Below, piece after piece: positions 9,604 to 18,389 of a stretch of 64,000 bases of DNA (positions are counted from its first letter, which is position 1; every line of letters begins with the position of its first letter). This DNA comes from Bradyrhizobium huanghuaihaiense. GTDB taxonomy: Bacteria; Pseudomonadota; Alphaproteobacteria; Rhizobiales; Xanthobacteraceae. The notes under the pieces were generated by a model. That model made no database searches and had not been told where the DNA came from. It saw nothing but the letters and a program-made list of their open reading frames with translations. The stretch is from the NCBI RefSeq assembly GCF_007830635.1, contig NZ_VLLA01000029.1, positions 1 through 64,000 on the forward strand, read 5' to 3'. A program made the translations under genes and the position numbers.

Positions 9604-10770
9604 ATGAACGCTTCACCCGAAAAGCAATGTCCTGTATCCCACACCGCGGCTGCGACCTGGGATAATCTGTCGCCGCTACTTGTCGAGATCCGTGCGCGTC
9701 GCAACGAGTTTGGCCCCGCGCAGGAAATTCCAAAAGAGATCATCGACGGCTTCAGGCGCATCGGTATCTATCGGGCTATGGTCGCGAAGCGATTCGGCGG
9801 CGAGGAGCGAACACCAGCCGAATTTTGCCGCCAGATCGAGCGCATCTCCGAGGCCGACGGATCCGCCGGTTGGGTCGCCAGCTTCGGGGATGGAGCTCGC
9901 TACCTCGCTGCTCTTCCGGACGACACGCTTCGAAAAGTGTACGCCAATGGACCTGACGTCGTATTGGCGGGTGCGCTCTTCCCGCTCCAGCCCGCCAGGC
10001 GATGCGCCGGCGGATTTGTCGTGAACGGCGTGTGGCCATTCGCTAGCGGCTCGCCCGGGGCGGATTTGATAGGAGTTGGTATAAAACTGGAAGACGATCC
10101 GGCCGGAGACCTCCCGCGTGTAGCGGTGATTCCGGCAGAGAAGGTGACAATCCGGCCCAATTGGGACGTCATCGGACTACGAGGCACCGGAAGCCACGAC
10201 GTTGTCGTCAGCGACGTCATTGTGCCAGAGCAATGGACCTTGATCCGCGGCGGTCCGGCAACACTTGATGGGCCGATCTATCGTTATCCGTCCGTCGCTT
10301 TCGCTGCGCAGGCGCATGCGGTCGTCGGCATCGGGATTGCGCGAGCCGCAATAGACGAGGTGATCGCCATGGCCGGAAGCCGCGCCTCGATCACTGGAGC
10401 GCCCGTGATGGCTGAGCGCGGCTATGTCCAACTTGAAATCGCCAAAGCCGAATCTATGCTACGTTCCGCTCGTTCCTTCTTTTACGAGGCCACGGAAGAG
10501 CTGTGGAAGCAAGCGCTCACGGGCGGGGTAAATCTGAGCACCACGATGCAAGTGCGGCTCGCCGCGACGAACGCCGCGCGGCAGGGCGCTGAGGTCTGCA
10601 GGATCTCGAGCGGTCTTGCTGGAACTGAGGCGCTCTATACCAGCAGCAACCTAGCACGCGCCATGTGCGACAGCTTCGTGGTTGCCCAGCACGCAGCTTT
10701 AAACGAGGGAACGCTTCAGAGTGCTGGCCTCGCCCTGCTCGGAACTGCAATACAGCCCGGCTTTCCATGA
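9604..10770 (+). CDS. Acyl-CoA-dehydrogenase-fold flavin-dependent monooxygenase
   Basis: About 388 residues, starting at the ATG at 9604 after GGAGG. It belongs to the acyl-CoA dehydrogenase-like group D flavin monooxygenases (oxygenase components such as HsaA, DszC and HpaB-C2 types). The N-terminal helical domain (RRIGIYRAMVAKRFGG) is followed by the middle beta domain (FVVNGVWPFASGSPGADL; VIGLRGTGSHDVVVSDVIVP) and a C-terminal four-helix bundle with the ISSGLAGTEALY region. These enzymes use reduced FMN or FAD supplied by a separate reductase to hydroxylate aromatic or sulfur compounds. No reductase gene is adjacent and the substrate is unknown. The frame is intact in otherwise decayed surroundings. 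Confidence 0.85.
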   Translation: MNASPEKQCPVSHTAAATWDNLSPLLVEIRARRNEFGPAQEIPKEIIDGFRRIGIYRAMVAKRFGGEERTPAEFCRQIERISEADGSAGWVASFGDGARYLAALPDDTLRKVYANGPDVVLAGALFPLQPARRCAGGFVVNGVWPFASGSPGADLIGVGIKLEDDPAGDLPRVAVIPAEKVTIRPNWDVIGLRGTGSHDVVVSDVIVPEQWTLIRGGPATLDGPIYRYPSVAFAAQAHAVVGIGIARAAIDEVIAMAGSRASITGAPVMAERGYVQLEIAKAESMLRSARSFFYEATEELWKQALTGGVNLSTTMQVRLAATNAARQGAEVCRISSGLAGTEALYTSSNLARAMCDSFVVAQHAALNEGTLQSAGLALLGTAIQPGFP

Positions 10771-11592
10771 AGTAAAGGGATCAGGCGCGGGCAAACCACA
10801 GGCCACGCGAATGGATTGCCGAGCGGGATCGACCTGAATTTCTGCGCAACGGCAACCCACGAACTTTCCAAATCACCGAGCGACGGGGCTCGACTCTCAC
10901 GGGCTGTGCCGCCTGGGCGCACCGTGCAGCACTGCACGGCGCAATATCCTGGCACTCAACCTTGCGCTTATCGATGCGGCACGCCGACACTGGCAAGGGC
11001 AGTACGACATTGATGTGAAGCGTACCGTGCACCTCCATCGGAATGATGGATCAATCTGGCTCTTGGCCGCGGCTGGCGGATCGGCATCGACGGCGCGGAA
11101 GAGACGCTGCGGCCGCATGAGATCGCGCATCGCCTAACCGGCCATCTTCCGGCTGAAGAGACCCATGTCAGCCCTCCAATACAGCCAGCCCTCTGCCGTT
11201 GGGATGGAGTGACATTAGCAAGCTAGACCGGTTTGGGGCGCGCCGATGAGGCCGCGCGATGGTTTGGCGTGATCGGCAGTAGATCCTGGCGACTGCCGGT
11301 AGAGCGGAACCGACGAAGCGACGTCATGAATGTGCGAACGCCTTGCTGCTACATCGGCTGTTCGATCGCCACGGCACCACGGCCTTAGCTCCTCAGGATC
11401 GGATGGACCCGCTGACTACCATGGCGCTGGCCGCTCCCTATGGACCGGCTGGCGTTCACGCCGGCTCGAAACCGCACACCAATCGGGCTAACGATAGCCG
11501 CCCGCCTTGACGATCACCGTTGTGCAGCTACGGCCATCACAGAGTACGCTGATCAGGCGCTGCATGAATGAGACGCTAGATCTGAGTAGCTG
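10771..11592. other. Probable decayed coding region
   Basis: Plus-strand fragments such as LALIDAARRHWQGQYDIDV look protein-like but cannot be followed for more than 60-80 codons. I could not assign a family. It is most likely the remains of one or two genes. Confidence 0.35.
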
Positions 11593-12240
11593 CTAGACAC
11601 GCGTATTCCTGAGCAATACATCACCTTCCACTGCGCGCGGATAGTGAGCCGCCACTTCAAATGATGGCAATGAGCTAAGAATGGCTTGCAGGCTCAACTG
11701 CCCTTCGTAGAGCTCGCGATCACTATATTCGGTGTAGATGAAGCGCGTGTTGCTCAAGGTCCGCATGCCGCCGGCGATAACGTCGGCTTCGGCTCCCTGA
11801 ACGTCCATCCAGATGAAATCGACTCCGTCCAATTTGGCTTCGCTGCACCAGTCGTCCAGCCGCCGTGTTTCAACCGAGACAGGCCGATCAAACCGGACCC
11901 AATCATACTCGGTAAGATGGTTCTTTGGGCGGCGTATTGAGCCGGACAGGTCCCAATCTTTCGCATCCCCATCTGCATTACTCGGATGGAAGTCGATCGT
12001 CCCGTTTCGGTCGCTGATGGCGATTTCTAGCAGCTTCACCTTATTGAGGGATGGACCGAGCTTCTTCTTGAAGCGCGCGATCGCTCGGGGGTCGGGCTCA
12101 AAGCAGTAAAGCTCGGGTTGCGGGCACAGCTCGAGGAACTTTTGCGTATCAGTCCCATCATTGCAGCCAATATCCAGGATGACGGGATTCGGCTTCTGCA
12201 GAAGTGAGACGATGTGCTGATGTACTTCTACGGATGACAC
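11593..12240 (-). CDS. noeI: FkbM-family methyltransferase, probable NoeI (fucose 2-O-methylation of Nod factor)
   Basis: About 215 residues from a GTG at 12240 with GGAAGAG just upstream. A longer frame to 12318 is open but lacks a comparable signal. It has a Rossmann SAM-binding start (VILDIGCNDGTDTQKF), an acidic loop (YCFEPDPRAIARF), the FkbM central segment (VKLLEIAISDRNG) and WMDVQGAEADVI. FkbM proteins O-methylate sugars. In rhizobia of this type NoeI methylates the 2-OH of the fucose added by NodZ, and nodZ is in this window. A degenerate nod-box-like sequence lies about 120 bases upstream. The gene could be another island FkbM methyltransferase, so the name is an inference from context. 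Confidence 0.65.
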   Translation of the reverse strand: MSSVEVHQHIVSLLQKPNPVILDIGCNDGTDTQKFLELCPQPELYCFEPDPRAIARFKKKLGPSLNKVKLLEIAISDRNGTIDFHPSNADGDAKDWDLSGSIRRPKNHLTEYDWVRFDRPVSVETRRLDDWCSEAKLDGVDFIWMDVQGAEADVIAGGMRTLSNTRFIYTEYSDRELYEGQLSLQAILSSLPSFEVAAHYPRAVEGDVLLRNTRV

Positions 12241-12360
12241 AGATGCTCTTCCATGGTGCGCGGAGATCGGATGAATTTCGACTTGGAAGCCGATCACACG
12301 CCGGAAGCAGCTGCACAACGTATATCAAGGTATATTGCTCTTATATCCGCCAATCCCTTC

Positions 12361-12408
12361 GATCCTCGACAGCTGTTTGGATGCCATCGACATCAAGTAG
12401 AGGGAATC
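12361..12408 (-). promoter_or_regulatory. Degenerate nod-box-like sequence upstream of probable noeI
   Basis: On the minus strand it reads ATTCCCTCTACTTGATG, then ATCCAAACA. The second block matches the conserved ATCnAAACA core of nod boxes and the first keeps about 10 of 17 positions. The distal half (ATCGATTTTACC in the good nod box at 51253) is not conserved and the internal spacing is two bases longer. It is a candidate only. Confidence 0.3.
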
Positions 12409-12995
12409 TATCGAGCACCTCGCGATGCAATCTCGACCCTATCGCCGGAAAATGCGGCCTCAGTGAGTTAGATCGCCGTCCTGGCTTTTCGCCGGCCGAA
12501 AGAACGCTTTCGTTCAAGCGCCACCTGCCGGATATGATCTATGGCACGTGCCGAGCAGAGTGGCCCCTTATGCATAGCAACAGCCCCTCATCTCGATGAC
12601 AATTGCGCAAAAATGTGCGCTGTCGGCTGATGGCCGCCATCTCAGATAGTAGCTCCCGTCAATCTCTTCCGCGGAATCGCCGGCGAGGAACGCGGCCGGT
12701 GAAAGCACCGCGGTGCGCGATGTCCGGCGCAATCAAGCTTTCGCGGCGCGCGCAAATTTCTTCAAGTGCTGCCGGCACGATGACCAGGGTGAAGTCAGTA
12801 GGGTTTGAGCACCGCCGCTGGACACCGTTTGTGGACCGCACGCTTTGCCCGCCACAGCTGCTAGATGGTGCCGTCAGGCAATCATGTGCAATGCCAGCAC
12901 CGCCGCCAACACGCGAGGCCTTTCGACCTGTTCAACGACCACCGGAGCAACGTTGAAGTCTTCCCGGGATCAATGCAGTATTCGAAGAAACGCAA
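12409..12995. other. Non-coding stretch before groES control region
   Basis: No gene is supported. Short frames overlap on both strands. The functional signals begin with the NifA site at 12996. Confidence 0.4.
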
Positions 12996-13011
12996 TGTCA
13001 TTTTCACGACA
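12996..13011 (+). promoter_or_regulatory. NifA upstream activator sequence (TGT-N10-ACA)
   Basis: TGT at 12996-12998 and ACA at 13009-13011, exactly ten bases apart. It lies about 105 bases upstream of the -24 element at 13116, the usual distance for a NifA enhancer. Confidence 0.75.
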
Positions 13012-13115
13012 GCCGGGCGGGCTGGTGCACCTCTGCGCGTTTGCTTCTGGACAACACAATCGCAGCCGCTGAATGCTTCAGCAGTACTGGAAGGGCAGAT
13101 CGCTTAGCGCATTTC

Positions 13116-13131
13116 TGGCCTGACTCTTGCT
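13116..13131 (+). promoter_or_regulatory. Sigma-54 (-24/-12) promoter of groESL
   Basis: TGGCCTGACTCTTGCT has GG and GC ten bases apart with the -12 element TTGCT. Together with the NifA site upstream it marks this groESL as the nitrogen-fixation-coregulated copy. In B. japonicum, groESL3 is known to be activated by NifA and RpoN. I see no CIRCE repeat. Confidence 0.85.
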
Positions 13132-13190
13132 ACGGGCTGCTTGTCACATTGTGCCTAACTTCAACTTGTTCACACGCTCAGGAGACCTCT

Positions 13191-13505
13191 ATGAAATTCC
13201 GTCCGCTTCACGACCGCGTCGTGGTCAAGCGCATCGACGCAGAAGAGAAGACCGCCGGCGGCATCATCATCCCCGACACTGCCAAGGAAAAGCCATCGCA
13301 GGGCGAAGTCGTTGCAGTTGGCCCGGGAGGCCGCGATGATAGCGGCAAGCTAATTCCGATCGACATCGAAGTCGGTGATCGCGTGCTGTTTGGCAAGTGG
13401 TCCGGCACCGAGGTCAAGATCGATGGGCAAGACCTGTTGATTATGAAGGAGAGCGACGTGATGGGTGTTCTCACCGATGTCTTCTCCAAGAAGAAAGCCG
13501 CCTAA
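13191..13505 (+). CDS. groES: Co-chaperonin GroES
   Basis: 104 residues, starting at ATG 13191 after AGGAG. It has the classic FRPLHDRVVVKRIDAEEKTAGG start with the mobile loop, GEVVAVGPGGRDDSG, and VLFGKWSGTEVKIDGQDLLIM. The heptameric lid of the GroEL chamber, it works with the following groEL, 84 bases downstream, in the cytoplasm. It is driven by a NifA/sigma-54 control region, so it probably supplies folding capacity for nitrogenase and other symbiotic proteins. Other groESL copies probably exist elsewhere in the genome. Confidence 0.97.
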   Translation: MKFRPLHDRVVVKRIDAEEKTAGGIIIPDTAKEKPSQGEVVAVGPGGRDDSGKLIPIDIEVGDRVLFGKWSGTEVKIDGQDLLIMKESDVMGVLTDVFSKKKAA

Positions 13506-13589
13506 TTCACAGCTCGCAGCTCACCCCTCCTGAGGAGAGCCCATCGGGCGCGCCAAAGGATGAATTAATAGGGACTGAAGGAATTTTGT

Positions 13590-15230
13590 ATGTCAGCCAA
13601 AGAAGTGAAGTTCGGAGTAGACGCGCGGGACCGTATGCTGCGCGGTGTCGACATTCTCGCCAACGCCGTGCAGGTCACGCTCGGTCCAAAAGGCCGCAAC
13701 GTCGTGCTCGACAAGTCGTTCGGCGCACCTCGAATTACCAAGGACGGCGTTGCAGTCGCCAAGGAGATCGAGCTCGACGACAAGTTCGAGAACATGGGTG
13801 CCCAGATGGTGCGTGAGGTCGCTTCGAAGGCTGCGGATGCTGCTGGCGACGGTACCACCACCGCGACCGTCCTGGCCGCTGCGATTGTGCGAGAAGGCGC
13901 CAAGTCGGTTGCCGCCGGCATGAACCCGATGGACCTCAAGCGCGGTATCGACCTTGCGGTCGAGGCTGTGGTTGCGGACCTTCAGAAGAACTCCAAGAAG
14001 GTCACCTCGAATGAGGAGATCGCCCAGGTCGGCGCAATTTCGGCTAACGGCGACCAGGAGATCGGCAAATTCCTCGCCGACGCGGTGAAGAAGGTCGGCA
14101 ACGAGGGTGTCATCACCGTCGAGGAAGCCAAATCGCTCGAGACCGAGCTCGACGTCGTCGAGGGCATGCAGTTCGACCGCGGCTACATCTCGCCCTACTT
14201 CGTCACCAACGCCGACAAGATGCGCGTTGAGATGGACGACGCCTACATCCTCATCAACGAGAAGAAGCTCTCCTCGCTGAACGAGCTGCTGCCGCTGCTC
14301 GAGGCCGTGGTGCAGACCGGCAAGCCGCTGGTCATCGTCGCCGAGGACGTCGAAGGCGAAGCGCTCGCGACCCTGGTCGTGAACCGTCTCCGTGGCGGCT
14401 TGAAGGTCGCGGCCGTCAAGGCTCCGGGCTTCGGCGATCGCCGCAAGGCCATGCTGCAGGACATCGCGATCCTGACCGGCGGCCAGGCGATCTCGGAAGA
14501 TCTCGGCATCAAGCTCGAGAACGTCACGCTCAACATGCTCGGTCGCGCCAAGAAGGTGATGATCGACAAGGAGAACACCACGATCGTCAACGGCGCCGGC
14601 AAGAAGGCCGACATCGAGGCGCGCGTGGCCCAGATCAAGGCGCAGATCGAGGAGACCACCTCGGACTACGACCGTGAGAAGCTCCAGGAGCGTCTCGCCA
14701 AGCTCGCAGGCGGCGTCGCGGTGATCCGCGTCGGCGGCGCGACCGAGGTCGAGGTGAAGGAGCGCAAGGATCGCGTCGATGACGCGATGCATGCGACCCG
14801 CGCGGCAGTCGAGGAAGGCATCGTCCCGGGTGGCGGCGTCGCCCTGCTCCGTGCCTCCGAGCAGCTCAAGGGTCTGCGCACCGAGAACGACGACCAGAAG
14901 ACCGGCGTCGAGATTGTGCGTAAGGCGCTGTCCTGGCCGGCCCGCCAGATCGCAATCAACGCCGGCGAGGACGGTTCGATCGTAGTCGGCAAGGTCCTCG
15001 ACAACGAGCAGTACTCTTTTGGTTTCGACGCCCAGACAGGCGAGTACAGCAACCTCGTTTCCAAGGGTATCATTGACCCGGCCAAGGTCGTGCGCATCGC
15101 GGTCCAGAACGCCTCTTCGGTGGCCGGGCTGCTGATCACGACGGAAGCGATGGTTGCCGAGCTGCCGAAGAAGGCTACGGCTGGTCCAGCAATGCCTGCG
15201 GCCCCCGGCATGGGCGGTATGGACTTCTGA
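13590..15230 (+). CDS. groEL: Chaperonin GroEL
   Basis: 546 residues, standard length. It has the N-terminal equatorial domain with the ATP site (DGTTTATVLA, with LGPKGRNVVLDKSFG before it), the apical domain (VEGMQFDRGYISPYFVTN) and the C-terminal equatorial domain (EEGIVPGGGVALLRA). It ends in the Gly-Met tail PGMGGMDF. ATP-driven folding chamber, forming one operon with groES. The middle of the gene is noticeably richer in G and C at third positions than the flanking symbiotic genes and resembles housekeeping groEL, which fits gene conversion or duplication from a chromosomal copy. A strong terminator follows. Confidence 0.98.
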   Translation: MSAKEVKFGVDARDRMLRGVDILANAVQVTLGPKGRNVVLDKSFGAPRITKDGVAVAKEIELDDKFENMGAQMVREVASKAADAAGDGTTTATVLAAAIVREGAKSVAAGMNPMDLKRGIDLAVEAVVADLQKNSKKVTSNEEIAQVGAISANGDQEIGKFLADAVKKVGNEGVITVEEAKSLETELDVVEGMQFDRGYISPYFVTNADKMRVEMDDAYILINEKKLSSLNELLPLLEAVVQTGKPLVIVAEDVEGEALATLVVNRLRGGLKVAAVKAPGFGDRRKAMLQDIAILTGGQAISEDLGIKLENVTLNMLGRAKKVMIDKENTTIVNGAGKKADIEARVAQIKAQIEETTSDYDREKLQERLAKLAGGVAVIRVGGATEVEVKERKDRVDDAMHATRAAVEEGIVPGGGVALLRASEQLKGLRTENDDQKTGVEIVRKALSWPARQIAINAGEDGSIVVGKVLDNEQYSFGFDAQTGEYSNLVSKGIIDPAKVVRIAVQNASSVAGLLITTEAMVAELPKKATAGPAMPAAPGMGGMDF

Positions 15231-15259
15231 TCGGCCTCCTTAAATTCTCGATGGCATGC

Positions 15260-15289
15260 AAAACCCTGGCGATAATGTCAGGGTTTTTT
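15260..15289 (+). terminator. Rho-independent terminator after groEL
   Basis: AAACCCTG, a ten-base loop, CAGGGTTTTTT: an eight-base stem followed by a T run, 30 bases after the groEL stop. Confidence 0.9.
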
Positions 15290-16469
15290 GCAGCGAGCGG
15301 TCTGTAGCCTGCCAGTCGACGAAGAATACAGCCCATGGGCCTATCGGCCTATCCATGTGCGCGGCGGCAGGCCCCGGCTCAACTTGCTTGTGACCGTTCC
15401 TTGGCGGCGACAGGACCGCGTCCGGCACGACGCGCTGAGGGGATGGAATGTGTCTATGCTAACGATATTTTACGTTGGTCGTCCACTAGGCAGATGGCTG
15501 GGTGCTAGGCAGCAGGGCATGAACCCGCGCAGGCGCTCTCGCCGGATGCATGCCGTCGGGTTCGTCAGCTTTTGGACAGCTATTCGGTGTACAATGACTC
15601 TTGAAGTTAGCGGCGCGTGGTAGGGACAGCGCTCGCCCCGAGTATGCGTGGGGATTTCGGCGCCGAGTCACGCTCCTGCTAACTTCAACCAGTCGCGCAT
15701 GCGCGGCAGAGACAGCGTCTGATCCATCCACCCGACCAGCGCCCCCGCTGCTTCCCGCGTAATCGGATCCACGCTACCGGGCGCCGGTCATCCGAATTAG
15801 CTAAATACCCCCCATGCGAGCGCTCCGCGCAGGAACTCCTCGTCCAAACTTCGCGATGTCACTCGCACTATTCGGCACTTTAATCCGTGAAAGAGTGCTC
15901 CAGCTCGGCGCACAATTCCATTGAGAAGCTTGGAACAACACAGCGCTGCAATATCACTGAGTCAGATCGCGGATGAGGTCCTCACCGAAGCCGTCAATCA
16001 AGTCCAGCGACGAGAGAAGGCGGATTGTCGCGGAGCTCGTGGCGAGCGATGACTGGCTTTGAGGCGCCGGTGCGACGGCAAGCCGATGCCCCCGGCAGCA
16101 GCTATTTGGTTGGTGAGCTCACTATAAAAGCGGCTGGCGGTGATTCCGAAGCAGATCGGCTCCAGCTAGTGCCGACTCTGTGGATGCTTGGTTGCCGACC
16201 GGCCCCCTGAGCGCGATTGGGCGTCGGGTAACGCAACCCTACGAGGAGGTTAGCCTAACGGGCCGCCGGTCCGGCCTGAGAGGAAGCGCAGGCGATTGCT
16301 CTGACACGCGATGGCGCGGGGCTCACAAACCTCAGTGACCGGCGAACCTATGTCGCTAAACATTCCCCTCTCTGCACTACTTCCAGAGAACTTCCATCGA
16401 GAGCATCGATTGAACATCCACAGAAACCGCGGCGGGTGAAACAAGGCGGGCGATGCGGCTGCCTCGTGT
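15290..16469. other. Decayed region next to nopT
   Basis: No intact gene. A minus-strand fragment near 15650-15780 reads DPITREAAGALVGWMDQ and then DWLKLAGA before a stop, like the C-terminus of a lost protein. A tts-box-like sequence at 15564 points into a 900-base stretch without a long frame. Together with nopT this suggests the remains of type III effector genes. Confidence 0.4.
15564..15593 (+). promoter_or_regulatory. tts-box-like sequence
   Basis: It contains GTCAGCTTTTGGACAGCT followed by TA ten bases on. Compared with the tts consensus GTCAGnTTnTCGaAAGCT it differs at only two core positions. TtsI-dependent promoters drive type III secretion genes in rhizobia. No intact gene lies downstream on this strand. 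Confidence 0.4.
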
Positions 16470-17366
16470 CTACCGATGAGGTTCCGCGCGCGGGAATAGG
16501 GCAAGGTCCGTTGCATTGGGATGCCCATACCTGATCCTTTGTGTGACGACCGCCGAAATATCACGTTTGTTCAGGGTGCTATAGCGCTCGGCAAGACTCT
16601 TAAACAACCCTCCGACCCGATCTGACGGAACAGTAAATTCGCCATAGTTAGGATCAGAGAGGATCGTCGTTCCATTCGACGTTGCCGTTGCAATCGTGTG
16701 GGTGCCGGCGCCAGGTTGGACGAATTTCAAGCTGACCAAATGGACGGATGGATCCTGCGCAAGCTCGTTTACGATCTTGTCGATGCACGAAGATGTACCA
16801 AACCTATATCGCGTCTCTTCAGCAGATGGTTCTAGGCCGGCGTCACGCAAGATTGTGCTTTTTGCCTGGAAATTGTGAGACCCTTCCGCCTTATCCTCTT
16901 TCAATTGAGTCTTAAGCTTTTCAGACTGTTCCTGCCGTCTTGCCGCCGAGCGGTGATTTTCCGTGCCCGGGAGCAGAACCCCCATTCGGGAGGAAGCGCT
17001 GCTTGGGAGATCAAGGAGCCACTCCGCGGCCAATCCAACACAGATTCCACTGACATTGGCTTGGGGCAATTCCGCCGTCCTGTAATCGAACAGAGGACGG
17101 ACAGGGCTAGTGGCAACGGATAACTCGGAGCTGGAGGACAGAGAGGATGTGCTGAGGCCCGAGGTGTTTGAACTATCATCGATTGCATCTGAGGTATGCG
17201 GCTTGCTGAAGCAGAGCCCCATTCTATCGAACAATTCGCCGGGCGCCAGGCTCTCCAGCCGCGCGATTTCGGTGAGTGTTTGGGCACATTCGCTACCGTC
17301 TGCGGGCCAACTCGATTCCTCAGCTTGCTCAGTATGTGCGTATTCGCCATCGACTCGATTATACAT
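16470..17366 (-). CDS. nopT: NopT-like type III effector, YopT/C58 cysteine protease
   Basis: 298 residues. The C58 (YopT/AvrPphB) catalytic triad is visible: Cys109 in GICVGLAAEWL, His223 in GAGTHTIATAT and Asp238 in LSDPNYGEF. The first 55 residues are Ser/Glu-rich, as expected for a type III secretion signal. They contain DRMGLC (residues 47-52), which matches the known NopT self-cleavage site before Gly50. Cleavage would expose Gly50 and Cys52 for N-myristoylation and S-palmitoylation in the plant cell. Family members cleave plant targets and alter host range. I could not find a convincing tts box in the 300 bases upstream, so its expression may be altered. The surroundings are gene-poor and rearranged. 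Confidence 0.88.
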   Translation of the reverse strand: MYNRVDGEYAHTEQAEESSWPADGSECAQTLTEIARLESLAPGELFDRMGLCFSKPHTSDAIDDSSNTSGLSTSSLSSSSELSVATSPVRPLFDYRTAELPQANVSGICVGLAAEWLLDLPSSASSRMGVLLPGTENHRSAARRQEQSEKLKTQLKEDKAEGSHNFQAKSTILRDAGLEPSAEETRYRFGTSSCIDKIVNELAQDPSVHLVSLKFVQPGAGTHTIATATSNGTTILSDPNYGEFTVPSDRVGGLFKSLAERYSTLNKRDISAVVTQRIRYGHPNATDLALFPRAEPHR

Positions 17367-17969
17367 GCTGGTTCACCGGCTTCTTCCGCGTGCGTCTCCT
17401 CAGAGGGCGCGCTGCTCACATCTTGCCTGCGACCGATATCGCGGCAAACTGACGAGGAGCTGGCCACCACACAAGCTTAGGGAAGCTATCGCCGTCATGG
17501 CAAATTGGCTGTGCGACAGTCCCAGCTTCCGGGCGCTGCTGCAGGTGTGAGGCGGTGGCCGACCAGCTAGTGACTCTTGCACAGTGAAAGAGGTCGCGCT
17601 CGTGTAATTTCAGCTTCAGTCAGGATGATGGCTGCGTTAGACGATGCCTTCACCAAACCAGGCTCGGTCGTGGGCTTGAGATCGATCTCACCCTCATCGT
17701 GCCGCGCCGCCCGGCGCCCAAAACTTCGCCTCCAAAGAGCGCGCAATTCGCGTCCCCAGTTCGCCCCGTGATCGGCTATCAGCGAGCGAGATGCTGTTGT
17801 TCGCTCTGAGGCTGCTCCTGTTTGACAGCGGCATTTCATCTCAGCCCGCCTTGCACGCCGCAACGGCCGAGCGAGCCTGACATACACCCGCTTCTCATCG
17901 GGACGCCGAACCGGTGCTTGTGCACCCGCTCGGCCTCACCTTGTGCTCGGATATTGTAAACTCAGTCCG
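17367..17969. other. Non-coding or decayed stretch upstream of nopT
   Basis: No supported gene. A partial tts-like string around 17552-17575 (minus strand) has insertions in its core and is not accepted. Confidence 0.35.
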
Positions 17970-18389
17970 TCATGCTGTCGCGCTCATCCGCGCGAACAAC
18001 GTTGCCGCATCTGAGGGACTCAATCCAACGACGCCTACGAAGCTCGGAGACGGCATCGGAATGTCTCGATAAATGGGTCTCCACAAATGAAGGCAATATC
18101 GGCTGTTATTCACATAACGCGAATGTGGCGGATGCAGTTGCATGACGCACTCTTCTTCATCCCAGAACATGTCTTTGACAAAGCACATCTCCTCCCAGTT
18201 TGGACAACGCCGCGGTGTCGAAACAGCGACATGCTCCCACCCAGGACGGACAAATGCACTTATCTTTAGTTCACACCCGCAAGGCCCCTGCACAAAGAAG
18301 AGACCGCAAGGGCCTGATCCCGGAGCAGTCGCGAACCGGCCATGCTGCACCCGGCCCGCCTCCAGCTTGTCTACCACCTGCGCTCGCAC
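17970..18389 (-). CDS. Conserved hypothetical protein (DUF7694-like)
   Basis: 139 residues from a GTG at 18389 with AAAGGAG six bases upstream. The core (WEHVAVSTPRRCPNWEEM, then FVKDMFWDEEECVMQLHPPH, YVNN and YCLHLWRP) matches the pattern of a widespread small family found in alpha-proteobacteria and phages, now called DUF7694. Its function is unknown. The N-terminus includes a Cys-Gly stretch (CGLFFVQGPCGC). It stands alone and the frame is intact. Confidence 0.7.
   Translation of the reverse strand: MRAQVVDKLEAGRVQHGRFATAPGSGPCGLFFVQGPCGCELKISAFVRPGWEHVAVSTPRRCPNWEEMCFVKDMFWDEEECVMQLHPPHSRYVNNSRYCLHLWRPIYRDIPMPSPSFVGVVGLSPSDAATLFARMSATA

Noticed and set aside
12543..12558. TGGCACGTGCCGAGCA, sigma-54-like
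   Set aside because: The -24 half is good but the -12 half lacks TGC, and no gene lies directly downstream.
13593..14792. 399-codon open frame antisense to groEL
   Set aside because: Shadow of a high-GC, strongly biased groEL; repetitive Leu/Asp/Val composition and no start signal.
17552..17575. Partial tts box upstream of nopT
   Set aside because: The GTCAC...AGCTGGTCGGCC order needs insertions inside the core; too weak to claim.
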